From: an uncultured Dialister sp.
Lineage (GTDB): Bacteria; Bacillota; Negativicutes; Veillonellales; Dialisteraceae
Reading direction: 5' to 3'
Length of the DNA stretch: 8,033 nucleotides
Assembly: GCA_900314595.1 (NCBI GenBank)
Contig: OMVW01000058.1
Span: forward strand, 1-8,033
Position 1 is the first letter of the stretch; every line of letters starts with the position of its first letter. Below the pieces are notes generated by a model that had not been told where the DNA came from, did not search any database, and saw nothing but the letters and a program-made list of their open reading frames with translations. The translations under genes were made by a program, and so were the position numbers. Below are positions 1 through 6,361 of this stretch, in pieces.

Positions 1-92
1 ATTACTGTTTACAGCTTGCGCTCCGCTACACTCGGCGACAAATACCTGTAACTGGACTTTCACCAGCTAGAATCGTGCCATGCCCGGCACAC
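1..92 (-). mobile_element. Group II intron (IIC-like), 5' end of domain I
   Basis: Read on the minus strand from position 92, the sequence opens with GTGTGCCGGGCATGGCAC and soon carries GGTGAAAGTCC, then AGCGGAGCGCAAGC. This resembles, from memory, the 5' end of class C introns such as the Oceanobacillus iheyensis intron (GUGUGCCCGGCAUGGGUG, GGGUGAGAGUCCC, an AACGCAAG stretch). The intron starts one base after the T-tract of the terminator at 94-128. Insertion just downstream of an intrinsic terminator is the known target preference of class C introns. Only the first 92 bases are in the window, so the reverse transcriptase, domain V and domain VI would lie off the left edge. Whether the copy is full length or active cannot be seen. 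Confidence 0.85.
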
Positions 93-93
93 T

Positions 94-128
94 AAAAAAA
101 GCCCGCTTCCATATTTTGAAGCGGGCTT
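94..128 (-). terminator. Intrinsic terminator of the amino-acid ABC operon
   Basis: On the minus strand, AAGCCCGCTTC (128-118) pairs perfectly over 11 bp with GAAGCGGGCTT (109-99) across an 8-nt loop. The stem runs into seven T residues (100-94). It lies 55 nt after the ATPase stop codon and ends the transport operon. It also serves as the 5' exon (target) of the intron starting at 92. Confidence 0.9.
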
Positions 129-183
129 CCTTCACTTACCACTTTGAACTAATTCAGTTCCATCGAAAATGAGATAAAGCTCA

Positions 184-945
184 TTATGCACGAAGAATGG
201 ATTTCAAAAATGCCTTTGTTCTTTCGCTCTTCGGATGGTCGAAGACTTCTTCGGAGGTTCCTTCTTCTTCCACTTTTCCGTCTACCATGAAAAGGATTTT
301 GTCGGAGACGGACTTGGCGAAGGCCATTTCGTGGGTGACGATGGCCATGGTCATATTTTCATCGGCCAGCTGCTGGATAGTTTTCAGCACTTCACCGGTG
401 AGTTCCGGGTCAAGGGCTGACGTTGGTTCATCAAAAAGCATAATCGCCGGGTTCATGGCAAGAGCCCTGGCAATGGCCACACGCTGTTTCTGGCCGCCGG
501 AAAGGCTGCCGGGGTAGACGTCTTTTTTATTGAGGAGGCCTACTTTATTCAGCAAATCTTCCGCAATGGGAAGGATTTCTTCTTTCTTCATGCCTTTTAC
601 ATAAATGGGGGCCACCATGACATTATCCAGCACCGTCATATGGGGGAACAGATTGAAAGACTGGAAAACCATGCCCATCTTGGCCAGGATTTCTTTCGCT
701 TTATTTTCCGGCGCATACACCACCTGACCGTTCTTTTCTTCTGCCAGATAATCGCCGTCTACTTTGATGGAGCCTCCCTGGATGGATTCCAGATGGATGA
801 GGCAGCGGAGGAGCGTACTTTTCCCTGCACCGGAAGGTCCGATGATGGAAATGACCTGCCCTTTATCCAGGTCGAGATCTACTCCATGGAGGATGGTGAG
901 CTTCCCGAAATCTTTCCTGATATTTCTCATTTCAATAAAACTCAT
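184..945 (-). CDS. Polar amino-acid ABC transporter, ATP-binding protein (GlnQ/HisP type)
   Basis: Cytoplasmic ATPase that powers uptake of a polar amino acid; it acts as a dimer under the permease encoded just upstream. All ABC motifs are visible in the 253 residues: Walker A GPSGAGKST (36-44), Q-loop Gln95, signature LSGGQ (148-152), Walker B IMLFDE (168-173), D-loop SALD and H-loop His205 in VTHEM. The C-terminal EEGTSEEVFDHPKSERTKAFL is typical of the GlnQ/HisP/TcyN family. The region around residues 66-88 (AEEKNGQVVYAPENKAKEI) is the longer insert seen in HisP-like members, which explains why it is slightly longer than GlnQ (about 240). The ATG at 945 follows a GAGG-containing site and lies 9 nt after the permease stop. 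Substrate specificity (glutamine, histidine or cystine) cannot be told from the ATPase. Confidence 0.95.
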   Translation of the reverse strand: MSFIEMRNIRKDFGKLTILHGVDLDLDKGQVISIIGPSGAGKSTLLRCLIHLESIQGGSIKVDGDYLAEEKNGQVVYAPENKAKEILAKMGMVFQSFNLFPHMTVLDNVMVAPIYVKGMKKEEILPIAEDLLNKVGLLNKKDVYPGSLSGGQKQRVAIARALAMNPAIMLFDEPTSALDPELTGEVLKTIQQLADENMTMAIVTHEMAFAKSVSDKILFMVDGKVEEEGTSEEVFDHPKSERTKAFLKSILRA

Positions 946-954
946 AGTCCCGCC

Positions 955-1602
955 TCATTCCTCATAAACCGCATAGTGGGCTTCCACATATGCCAGAATC
1001 TTCGTCAGTACTGCAGTGCAGACCAGGTAGAAAACCGCAGCTACCAGGAATGGAGTCGTATCGAAATCACGCTGTACGAATGCGCGGGTGACACGCATGA
1101 GATCGTTCATGGCCAGGATATAGACCAGGGACGTATCTTTCAGAAGAGTAATGGTTTCATTGCCAAGGGGAGGAATGACCCGCTTCACCACCTGGGGCAG
1201 GATGATATGCCACATGGTCTGTCTGTAACCGAACCCCAGCACCTTCGCCCCTTCATACTGTCCTTTCGGAATGGACTGGATACCGCCCCTGAATATTTCT
1301 GCAAAGTACGCACAGTAGTTGGCCACGAAAGCAATGATGGCCGCAGGGAAATCATCAATCTGCAGATGAAGCATTAATGGCAGGCCGTAGTAGATGAACA
1401 TAATCTGCAGCATAAGAGGAGTGCCTCTCATGACATAGATATAAGTCTCCGCCAGTTTCCGAAGAACTGCCACTTTGGAAATACGGACCAGCGCCAGCAG
1501 CACGCCCACCGGCAGGGCCAGCACGATGGTGATCAGGAAAATCTTCGCTGATACGCCAAGGCCAACGAACATATTGGGTAGAATCTTTAAAATATAATCC
1601 AT
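955..1602 (-). CDS. Polar amino-acid ABC transporter, permease (HisM/GlnP type)
   Basis: Inner-membrane permease of 215 residues, the usual length for the HisM/GlnP/TcyB family, likely working as a homodimer because only one permease gene is present. Hydrophobic segments are visible near residues 14-40, 62-80, 84-102 and 183-205. The family motif RGTPLMLQ (59-66) follows the first segment. The cytoplasmic EAA coupling loop is clear: QYEGAKVLGFGYRQTMWHII (115-134), then LPQVVKRVIPPLGNE (135-149). The ATG at 1602 is preceded by AAGGAG at a good distance. The gap of 207 nt to the binding-protein gene holds a stem-loop and a promoter, so this gene may be expressed partly on its own. It is closely coupled to the ATPase gene downstream (9 nt). 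Confidence 0.95.
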   Translation of the reverse strand: MDYILKILPNMFVGLGVSAKIFLITIVLALPVGVLLALVRISKVAVLRKLAETYIYVMRGTPLMLQIMFIYYGLPLMLHLQIDDFPAAIIAFVANYCAYFAEIFRGGIQSIPKGQYEGAKVLGFGYRQTMWHIILPQVVKRVIPPLGNETITLLKDTSLVYILAMNDLMRVTRAFVQRDFDTTPFLVAAVFYLVCTAVLTKILAYVEAHYAVYEE

Positions 1603-1687
1603 TCGATAGCTCCTTATATAAATGGGAAATCCCCTTTTGACAGCCTTCCCGTCCTTTCCCGAAGCGGAAAGCGGCTTATTTAAGTTT

Positions 1688-1716
1688 ATAATACTCTTTC
1701 TTTATTCTTTTAACAA
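1688..1716 (-). promoter_or_regulatory. Putative internal promoter for permease-ATPase
   Basis: On the minus strand, TTGTTA (1716-1711) and TATTAT (1693-1688) are separated by exactly 17 bp: 4 of 6 and 5 of 6 consensus matches. It lies between the stem-loop at 1761-1791 and the permease start. The leader of about 80 nt would contain a small hairpin, CTTTCC pairing with GGAAAG (around 1650-1670). The region is A/T rich, so a chance match is possible. Confidence 0.5.
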
Positions 1717-1760
1717 GATAGAGAAACAGATTTTATGGCAGAAATATAAAAGAGCAATAG

Positions 1761-1791
1761 AAAACCGGGACAGTTTGATTGTCCCGGTTTT
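1761..1791 (-). terminator. Intercistronic stem-loop / partial terminator after the binding-protein gene
   Basis: AAAACCGGGACA (1761-1772) and TGTCCCGGTTTT (1780-1791) form a perfect 12-bp stem around a 7-nt loop, 18 nt after the binding-protein stop codon. The T-run on the minus strand is short (TTTTCT), so it probably terminates only part of the transcripts or protects the upstream mRNA 3' end. Either would give more binding protein than membrane components, a common need in ABC importers. The symmetry means it could also act on the plus strand. Confidence 0.75.
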
Positions 1792-1809
1792 ACATATTTC
1801 CTATGGAAA

Positions 1810-2637
1810 TTATTTCAGCAGTACGTCCTTGCCGAACCACTTGTTGGAAATCTTGGCTGCTTCGCCATTGGCAATGACTTTTGCAATACCGTCATTCAGG
1901 AGATCCACCAGTGCCTGATTGTCTTTCTTGATACCGATGGAGAAAGTATCCTTGGATACGACATCCGGCAGTTCTCTGAACTTATCCGGTTTCTTGGTCA
2001 TGTAGTATTCATTCAGCACCGTATCAGCCAGTACCGCATCGCAGCGGCCGGATTCCAGATCCATGAAGCAGGCGGTGAGGTCCGGATAGGATTTCACTTC
2101 TGCAAAGGCAGCCTTCAGCTGGGGATCGCGGTTGAGCGCGGTTTCAGCGGTGGAAGCTTCCTGAATGGTAATCTTCTTGCCCTTCAGGTCAGCCATGCTC
2201 TGGTATGGGGTATCTTTGAGGACTACGAATTCCTGCAGGTTATCCATGTACGGTTTGGTAAATGCCAGTTTCTTCTGACGTTCCGGAGTCATGGTGAAAC
2301 CATTCCAGATGCAGTCGATACGGCCGGAATTCAGTTCCGTTTCCTTGGAAGCCCAGTCAATCGGCTTGAATTCGATCGGTACACCGATTTCCTTGGAAAT
2401 CGCATTGGCCATATCGATATCGAAGCCTACAATCTTGCCGGAATCATCGCGGAAGCCCATCGGTGCGAAGGTATCATCCATGCCTGCTACGATTTTTGCC
2501 GGTTTTGCAGCAGCTGCTGCCGATTTGGCCGGAGCAGAAGAAGCAGCCGGTTTCTTGTCTCCGCCGCCGCAGCCTGCCAGCATTCCTACACAACCCAGCG
2601 CCAGAACTCCTGCCATGACCATCTTTTTCAGTTTCAT
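1810..2637 (-). CDS. Amino-acid ABC transporter substrate-binding lipoprotein (SBP_bac_3 family)
   Basis: Captures an amino acid outside the inner membrane and delivers it to the permease. The 275-residue product begins with a lipoprotein signal peptide: basic MKLKK, a hydrophobic stretch, then lipobox LAGC with the acylated Cys23. An Ala/Lys/Pro-rich linker (about 27-48) follows. The binding fold runs from about 49 to the end, with family landmarks GFDIDMANAI (71-80), TPERQKKLAFTKPY (117-130) with the presumed carboxylate-binding Arg120, and DAVLAD (200-205) with a presumed amino-group-binding Asp205. The ATG at 2637 has GGAGAGG upstream and is the only start that keeps the signal peptide intact. 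It is the first gene of the operon, with a near-consensus promoter about 80 bp upstream. The ligand cannot be named from sequence alone; FliY/TcyA and GlnH/HisJ groups are all candidates. Confidence 0.93.
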   Translation of the reverse strand: MKLKKMVMAGVLALGCVGMLAGCGGGDKKPAASSAPAKSAAAAAKPAKIVAGMDDTFAPMGFRDDSGKIVGFDIDMANAISKEIGVPIEFKPIDWASKETELNSGRIDCIWNGFTMTPERQKKLAFTKPYMDNLQEFVVLKDTPYQSMADLKGKKITIQEASTAETALNRDPQLKAAFAEVKSYPDLTACFMDLESGRCDAVLADTVLNEYYMTKKPDKFRELPDVVSKDTFSIGIKKDNQALVDLLNDGIAKVIANGEAAKISNKWFGKDVLLK

Positions 2638-2718
2638 ATTGTCCCTCTCCTTTAAAAATGATGAAATATGGAATCGTCTCTTTATTTCTTTATCCTAGTA
2701 AAGAATTGCTATGACAAT

Positions 2719-2747
2719 ATAGTAGCCCCTTTCCCTGCTTTTGTCAA
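2719..2747 (-). promoter_or_regulatory. Sigma-70-type promoter of the amino-acid ABC operon
   Basis: On the minus strand, a perfect -35 TTGACA (2747-2742) is followed after 17 bp by -10 TACTAT (2724-2719, 5 of 6). The predicted start near 2711 leaves a leader of about 75 nt before the binding-protein ATG. I see no riboswitch fold or clear operator in that leader. Confidence 0.8.
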
Positions 2748-2879
2748 GTAGAGGAGGGAAGAATCCTGATGATGGGAGAATGATTTTCATTTCAATTTTT
2801 ATACGGAAATATAACGGTTCCGTCCCGCCTTTTACATCCTGCAGCAGCGAGAGAGCATGGATGAGACAATAGTTTTACC

Positions 2880-2908
2880 ACCTTTTTACCTACCCGTCGT
2901 GCTATAAT
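2880..2908 (+). promoter_or_regulatory. Extended -10 promoter of the GalT-like operon
   Basis: A perfect -10 TATAAT (2903-2908) is preceded by TGC, giving the extended TGnTATAAT form. The -35 position (around 2880-2885) is a poor match, which the extended -10 can compensate for. The start near 2915 leaves a leader of about 20 nt with AGAAGG (2921-2926) as ribosome binding site. Confidence 0.7.
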
Positions 2909-2935
2909 AAAAATAGAAAGAGAAGGTAAAATGCT

Positions 2936-3706
2936 ATGAATACACCGATCATATTCAACTTGTCCATCGGCAGCCGGAAGCCGCACTCGGGGAGGCAGAA
3001 GGTCTGCCCTTTCTGTCATCCGGAGAAACTGACGAATGTCATCGAGCAGGAGGGAGACCTCATCTGGCTCATGAATAAATTTCCGGTTTTTGAAAATACC
3101 TGGCCCACAGTCATCGTGGAGACGGCAGACCACAATGGAGAGCTCACCACCTACCATCCGGAGAAACTGCACCAGGTGATTTCCTTCGGCCTCTCCCATT
3201 GGCTGGAGCTGGAGAAGGATAAAAGGTTCCAGTCGGTCCTTTATTTCCGGAACTTCGGCCCTGAATCCGGCGGTTCCCAGCGTCATCCCCATTCCCAGAT
3301 CATCGGGCTGGAGGATTACGATTATATGGAAAATATTTCCCCCGAAAACTTCATGGGTCCCGTAGTCCACGAAGATGAGGACTGCTATGCTACCATTTCC
3401 GACTATCCCCTCTCGAGCATGGGCGAGCTCAATGTGCTCCTCAAAAAAGACGGGGCACCTGACAAATTTGCAGATACCATCCAGACTCTGGCGCGGTTTG
3501 CGCTGAATGATTTCCCTCTCCGCTGCACGAGCTACAATATTTTCTTTTACCATACGAAACATAATATCTGTGCCAAAATATTTCCCCGTTACTCCGCATC
3601 CCCGCTCTACATGGGCTATCGCATCACCCATGTCATGGACAGGAGGAGCAAGAAAAAGACCATGGATATCCTGACGTCAGACAAATATTTTGGAGCGAAA
3701 TCATGA
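2936..3706 (+). CDS. GalT-like HIT-superfamily protein (DUF4931-type)
   Basis: Probably a nucleotidyl-transferring or nucleotide-hydrolysing enzyme of the galactose-1-phosphate uridylyltransferase branch of the HIT superfamily. The key segment is FRNFGPESGGSQRHPHSQII (104-123), which closely follows the GalT pattern FKNxGxxxGxSxxHPHxQ; His117 and His119 occupy the HPH positions, the second being the expected nucleotide-accepting residue. CPFC (24-27) matches the usual N-terminal metal-binding pair, and NKFPVFEN (47-54) is also GalT-like. At 256 residues it is shorter than true GalT (about 330-350) and no galK or galE is nearby, so galactose metabolism is not indicated. The length and pattern fit the poorly characterised DUF4931 proteins of Firmicutes. 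The ATG at 2936 follows AGAAGG by 9 nt. Its stop overlaps the next ATG (ATGA), so the two proteins are probably made together. Confidence 0.78.
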   Translation: MNTPIIFNLSIGSRKPHSGRQKVCPFCHPEKLTNVIEQEGDLIWLMNKFPVFENTWPTVIVETADHNGELTTYHPEKLHQVISFGLSHWLELEKDKRFQSVLYFRNFGPESGGSQRHPHSQIIGLEDYDYMENISPENFMGPVVHEDEDCYATISDYPLSSMGELNVLLKKDGAPDKFADTIQTLARFALNDFPLRCTSYNIFFYHTKHNICAKIFPRYSASPLYMGYRITHVMDRRSKKKTMDILTSDKYFGAKS

Positions 3707-4419
3707 AATTATACGCTTTCAGCGATTTCCACCTTTCCGGAGATCCGCCGACAAAGCCTATGGATATATTCGGAGCCCACTGGCATAACCACCGGGAAAA
3801 AATCGTAAAGGCCTGGCTCGATACGATTAGCCCGGAAGATACGGTCATTATGGCCGGCGACCTTTCCTGGGCCATGCGCATGGAAGATGCCATAGCAGAC
3901 CTTAAAATGCTGGGCACCCTGCCGGGGCGGAAAATCATCGTCCGCGGCAACCACGACTACTGGTGGGACACGGTGACGAAAATGACCCGCTTTACGGAAG
4001 GGGCCTTTGAATTCATCCACAATTCCGCCATCGATGCAGGAGGAGTGGCTCTGGCCGGCACCCGCGGCTGGATTTCCGAAACTTCAAAAAAATATGTGGA
4101 AAAAACGGACAAATCCATCATCCTCCGGGAAGAAGGCAGACTGGAAAGGTCCCTGGAGCTGGCAGAAAAAATGAATACGCCCCGCATCATGGCAGTGCTT
4201 CATTACCCGCCTTTTGATGAAAACAGAAATCCTTCGTCCATGCTGGAAATCATGAAGAAACATCATGTGACAGACTGCATCTACGGCCATATCCACGGGG
4301 CACCCAATTTCGTGAATCTTCCGGATGAGCTGGAAGGCATAAAACTTCACCTCACCAGTGCGGACTACCTTGATTTCAAGCCTTACTATATCTGTGATCT
4401 GGAGGCGCCTCATGCATAG
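3703..4419 (+). CDS. Calcineurin-like metallophosphoesterase
   Basis: Predicted soluble two-metal phosphoesterase of 238 residues. The whole metal-binding set can be read: D8-x-H10 (SDFH), Asp53 in AGDLSW, Asn83-His84 in RGNHDYWW, His167 in VLHYPP, and His196/His198 in YGHIHG. No signal peptide or membrane segment is visible, so it should be cytoplasmic. GDLSW with GNHDYWW is typical of a Firmicutes subgroup annotated only as phosphohydrolase; the substrate is not known to me. It starts inside the stop of the GalT-like gene (ATGA overlap, GGAG at 3692-3695) and overlaps the next gene by 8 bases, so it is the middle cistron of a tightly coupled operon. A joint role with the GalT-like protein in nucleotide or nucleotide-sugar turnover is an inference from context. 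Confidence 0.92.
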   Translation: MKLYAFSDFHLSGDPPTKPMDIFGAHWHNHREKIVKAWLDTISPEDTVIMAGDLSWAMRMEDAIADLKMLGTLPGRKIIVRGNHDYWWDTVTKMTRFTEGAFEFIHNSAIDAGGVALAGTRGWISETSKKYVEKTDKSIILREEGRLERSLELAEKMNTPRIMAVLHYPPFDENRNPSSMLEIMKKHHVTDCIYGHIHGAPNFVNLPDELEGIKLHLTSADYLDFKPYYICDLEAPHA

Positions 4420-4642
4420 ACTGGCAGAAAGCAGGCTCCTTGCCGGCTGCATCTACGGAGACAACAGGAATCACGAATATGTCTACCTCCCGGGAAGCGA
4501 ACTGGGTGCGGAAAATCCCGTCCTCGTCTACGAAACGGAAGAAGGCCATTCTGACCTTTCCATGGAAGAGGCCCTCTCGGTGATTGAAAAGAGAAGCCTC
4601 CGCATGGTCAGACATCCGGTATTTGGGGAGAGGACATTGTGA
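4412..4642 (+). CDS. Small conserved-looking protein of unknown function, 76 aa
   Basis: Third gene of the plus-strand operon. I do not recognise the family. The ATG at 4412 overlaps the metallophosphoesterase stop by 8 bases (ATGCATAG) and has GGAGG (4401-4405) six bases upstream, which decides the start; an in-frame ATG at 4358 would lie deep inside the upstream gene without such a site. The product is soluble, with no signal peptide, membrane segment or Cys pair. It has a basic N-terminus (MHRLAESRLLAGCIYG), a middle with many aromatic residues (HEYVYLPG, PVLVYETEEG), an acidic stretch resembling a helix (DLSMEEALSVIEKRSL, 48-63), and a tail MVRHPVFGERTL. Strong translation signals and coupling argue that it is real. 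It could be a partner or regulator of the two enzymes, but nothing in it shows a function. Confidence 0.75.
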   Translation: MHRLAESRLLAGCIYGDNRNHEYVYLPGSELGAENPVLVYETEEGHSDLSMEEALSVIEKRSLRMVRHPVFGERTL

Positions 4643-4652
4643 GTGATGAGTG

Positions 4653-4678
4653 GTTAGTTTTTAGTTGTTAGTTTTTAG
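4653..4678. repeat. Short tandem repeat, GTTAGTTTTTAG x2
   Basis: GTTAGTTTTTAG occurs at 4653-4664 and again at 4667-4678, a 14-bp period, just after the stop of the small gene. A related pattern on the opposite strand lies across the first terminator: GCACTA twice at 4755-4767. These low-complexity TAGT-type tracts flank the terminator and look like intergenic repeat debris. Confidence 0.55.
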
Positions 4679-4688
4679 TAAAATCGCC

Positions 4689-4724
4689 GTGCGCCCCTTC
4701 ACGAAAAGGGCGCACTTTTATTTT
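4689..4724 (+). terminator. Intrinsic terminator of the GalT-like operon
   Basis: GTGCGCCC (4689-4696) pairs with GGGCGCAC (4708-4715) over 8 bp, followed by TTTTATTTT (4716-4724). It is 46 nt downstream of the small-protein stop and ends the plus-strand operon. Confidence 0.88.
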
Positions 4725-4766
4725 AAAGACCTTTTTACAGGAAAATTTCTCTAAGCACTATGCACT

Positions 4767-4810
4767 AAAAAAGCTGTACAGCTATGAATACATAACTGTA
4801 CAGCTTTTTT
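4767..4810. terminator. Bidirectional terminator, mainly for the dehydrogenase operon
   Basis: AAAAAAGCTGTACAG (4767-4781) and CTGTACAGCTTTTTT (4796-4810) are perfect inverted repeats: a GC-containing core of 9 bp plus A/T tracts on both sides, suiting termination in either direction. The dehydrogenase stop codon (TAA, 4811-4809) lies within the edge of the stem, so there is no free 3' UTR before the hairpin. Confidence 0.9.
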
Positions 4811-5555
4811 ATGCTTTGAATAATTTCTGAAAGGGAAGCAGCACCGGGAGCGGCAGGAAACGGGCGCCCAGGTACGTCAGCTTTCCCATGAATCCGGGAA
4901 TGCAGAGAGATTCTCCTTTCCGGGCCGCAGACAGAGCATCTTTTGCCACATCCGCCGCTTTGAGGGCTCCAAAAGGATTCTTCGGTCCTTCGGCCTTCGA
5001 AATGAATTCGGTATCTCCAATCCAGTAAGGGCAGAGGGAAGTCACTGTAATGCCTCTGGGTTTGAGCTCTTTGGCAAGGGCCCTCGAGAATCGTAAGAGG
5101 AAACTTTTTGAGGCGCTGTAGACGGAAAGCTTCGGAAGAGGCACGAAAGCGGCTGCGGAGCACACATTGATGATGGCGCTTTTCCTTTTCATATAAGGCA
5201 GGCAGAGTCTGATGAGCCTCAAAGGCGCTTCATTATGGAGGCGGACCATGGAAATGATTTCTTCCGACTTCTCTTCCTCAAAGGAAATGACATGGCCGAA
5301 GCCTGCATTATTGATGAGAAGTCTCACTTCCGGCTTTTCTTTTTGAAGAAGTCCGGAAATTTTTTCGAAGCTTTCCTCCTTTGTAAGATCCAGCGGCAGT
5401 ACGCGCAGACGAAGTCCCTTCTGTGCCAGAGAGAGCAGTTCCTCTTTCCTGCGGGCCATGACCCATATTTCCTCATATTTCTTTTCTGCTGCCAGCTCTT
5501 TCACGAATTCCCGGCCCAGACCCGAGGAAGCGCCGGTAACGATGGCAATTTTCAT
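4809..5555 (-). CDS. Short-chain dehydrogenase/reductase (classical SDR)
   Basis: NAD(P)-dependent oxidoreductase of 248 residues, the normal classical SDR length. Visible motifs are the dinucleotide-binding TGASSGLG (7-14), DLT (56-58), NNAG (82-85), and the catalytic set Asn108, Ser133 (NVCSAAAF), Tyr146 and Lys150 (YSASK). ARRKEEL (34-40) after the second strand, with Arg35/Arg36, suggests NADP(H) preference. This is the pattern of the YqjQ/DltE-like group, for which substrates are mostly unassigned. The C-terminal end (LGARFLPLPVLLPFQKLF) is hydrophobic or amphipathic and might touch the membrane. It is the last gene of the rluA-family/pgeF operon and starts inside the pgeF stop (ATGA); there is no strong ribosome binding site, so translation is probably coupled. 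A functional tie to RNA modification is not evident. Confidence 0.9.
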   Translation of the reverse strand: MKIAIVTGASSGLGREFVKELAAEKKYEEIWVMARRKEELLSLAQKGLRLRVLPLDLTKEESFEKISGLLQKEKPEVRLLINNAGFGHVISFEEEKSEEIISMVRLHNEAPLRLIRLCLPYMKRKSAIINVCSAAAFVPLPKLSVYSASKSFLLRFSRALAKELKPRGITVTSLCPYWIGDTEFISKAEGPKNPFGALKAADVAKDALSAARKGESLCIPGFMGKLTYLGARFLPLPVLLPFQKLFKA

Positions 5556-6361
5556 GATTCCATCATCAGCACCGCCATATGGCGGCCCGTATCTCCGTGA
5601 TCCTTGCGATAGGAATAGAAAAGATCGTCCCTGTCCCAGGTGCAGAAATGACAGTCCTCGATGTGATTTTCCGAAAGGCCCGCCTTTTTCATCAGTACAT
5701 GGTTCGCTTCTGCCAGGGCAAAGAGGTATTTCCCATTGGGCTTCGTTTGATACAGTTTTTCAAATTCAGAAGGCGTGAAAAGAGGCCGCATGGCTTCCAC
5801 CACTTCTCCGCCCACCTCAAAATTTTCAAAACCGATGGCCGGACCGATGGCTCCCAGGATATCTTTTGGATCACAGCCAAATTTTTCCACCATCAGGTCC
5901 ACTGTCTTTCCCACGATATTTCCTGCGGTCCCCCGCCAGCCTCCATGGGAAAGGCCGATGACTTTTCTCACAGGGTCAAAGAAGAAAAGAGGGGTGCAGT
6001 CCGCATAATTCATGGTCAGGGGCACAGCCGGTTCATCCGTAATAAGTCCGTCGGTTCCGGGAATGGAACTTTCCAGAGACAGGGCGCCCCGCCCGCAGTC
6101 TTTTTTCGTCACGATTTCGATGTGGGTCCCGTGAACCTGGCGGCAGTTGATGAGCTGCTTTGCATCAAGGCCCAGTTCATGAAAGAAACGGCGACGGTTT
6201 TCCAGCACATTTTCCAGAGAATCCCCCGTATGCAGACCCATATTGAGACTGTCATAAGGAGAAACGCTCACGCCGCCCTTCCTGGTGGAAACAGCTGCCT
6301 TAACGGGCAGGTTCTTATATATAGTAAAAGAAAGATAAGGAATCTGATTTCCGCAAATCAC
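5552..6361 (-). CDS. pgeF: PgeF/YfiH family protein (LACC1-like, 'polyphenol oxidase' family)
   Basis: Member of the DUF152/YfiH/LACC1 family. Family proteins have been reported as multicopper-type oxidases, as purine-nucleoside phosphorylases/adenosine deaminases, and in E. coli (PgeF) as an editor of peptidoglycan precursors; which applies here is not visible. The family metal site is complete: His77 in RQVHG, Cys122 in YADC and His139 in SHGGWRG. Other signatures are TRKGGVS (26-32), TDGLIT (103-108) and GPAIG (near 182-186). The length of 269 is typical. Translation starts at a GTG (6361-6359), supported by AAGGAGG seven bases upstream; the GTGA overlap also holds the stop of the pseudouridine synthase gene. 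The rluD-yfiH neighbourhood is conserved in many bacteria, which supports both calls. Confidence 0.93.
   Translation of the reverse strand: MICGNQIPYLSFTIYKNLPVKAAVSTRKGGVSVSPYDSLNMGLHTGDSLENVLENRRRFFHELGLDAKQLINCRQVHGTHIEIVTKKDCGRGALSLESSIPGTDGLITDEPAVPLTMNYADCTPLFFFDPVRKVIGLSHGGWRGTAGNIVGKTVDLMVEKFGCDPKDILGAIGPAIGFENFEVGGEVVEAMRPLFTPSEFEKLYQTKPNGKYLFALAEANHVLMKKAGLSENHIEDCHFCTWDRDDLFYSYRKDHGDTGRHMAVLMMES

Larger units (their letters stand above)
2638..2935. other. Divergent intergenic region, ABC operon / GalT-like operon
   Basis: These 298 bp hold the two divergent promoters described separately. The stretch between them (about 2750-2880) includes purine-rich GAGGAGGGAAGAATCC and a GC-richer part around 2820-2860. 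No credible gene, RNA fold or operator stands out in it. Confidence 0.6.

Noticed and set aside
640..1377. Plus-strand open frame (245 codons) across the ATPase and permease genes
   Set aside because: It spans two well-supported minus-strand genes and has no promoter, ribosome binding site or domain.
1622..1918. Possible plus-strand gene (98 codons) between permease and binding-protein genes
   Set aside because: It passes through the 12-bp stem-loop and into the binding-protein gene. The non-coding signals (promoter, hairpin) explain this gap better.
2792..3631. Long minus-strand open frame (279 codons) opposite the GalT-like gene
   Set aside because: The plus-strand frame has CPFC, HPHSQ, promoter, ribosome binding site and operon coupling; the minus frame has none of these.
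2936..3706. True galactose-1-phosphate uridylyltransferase (galT)
   Set aside because: The active-site pattern is related, but the protein is much shorter than GalT and no other galactose gene is nearby, so only a family-level call is given.
4653..4767. CRISPR-like repeats in the convergent gap
   Set aside because: The repeats are only 6-12 bp with 1-2 bp between copies and no spacers; they are simple tandem repeats.
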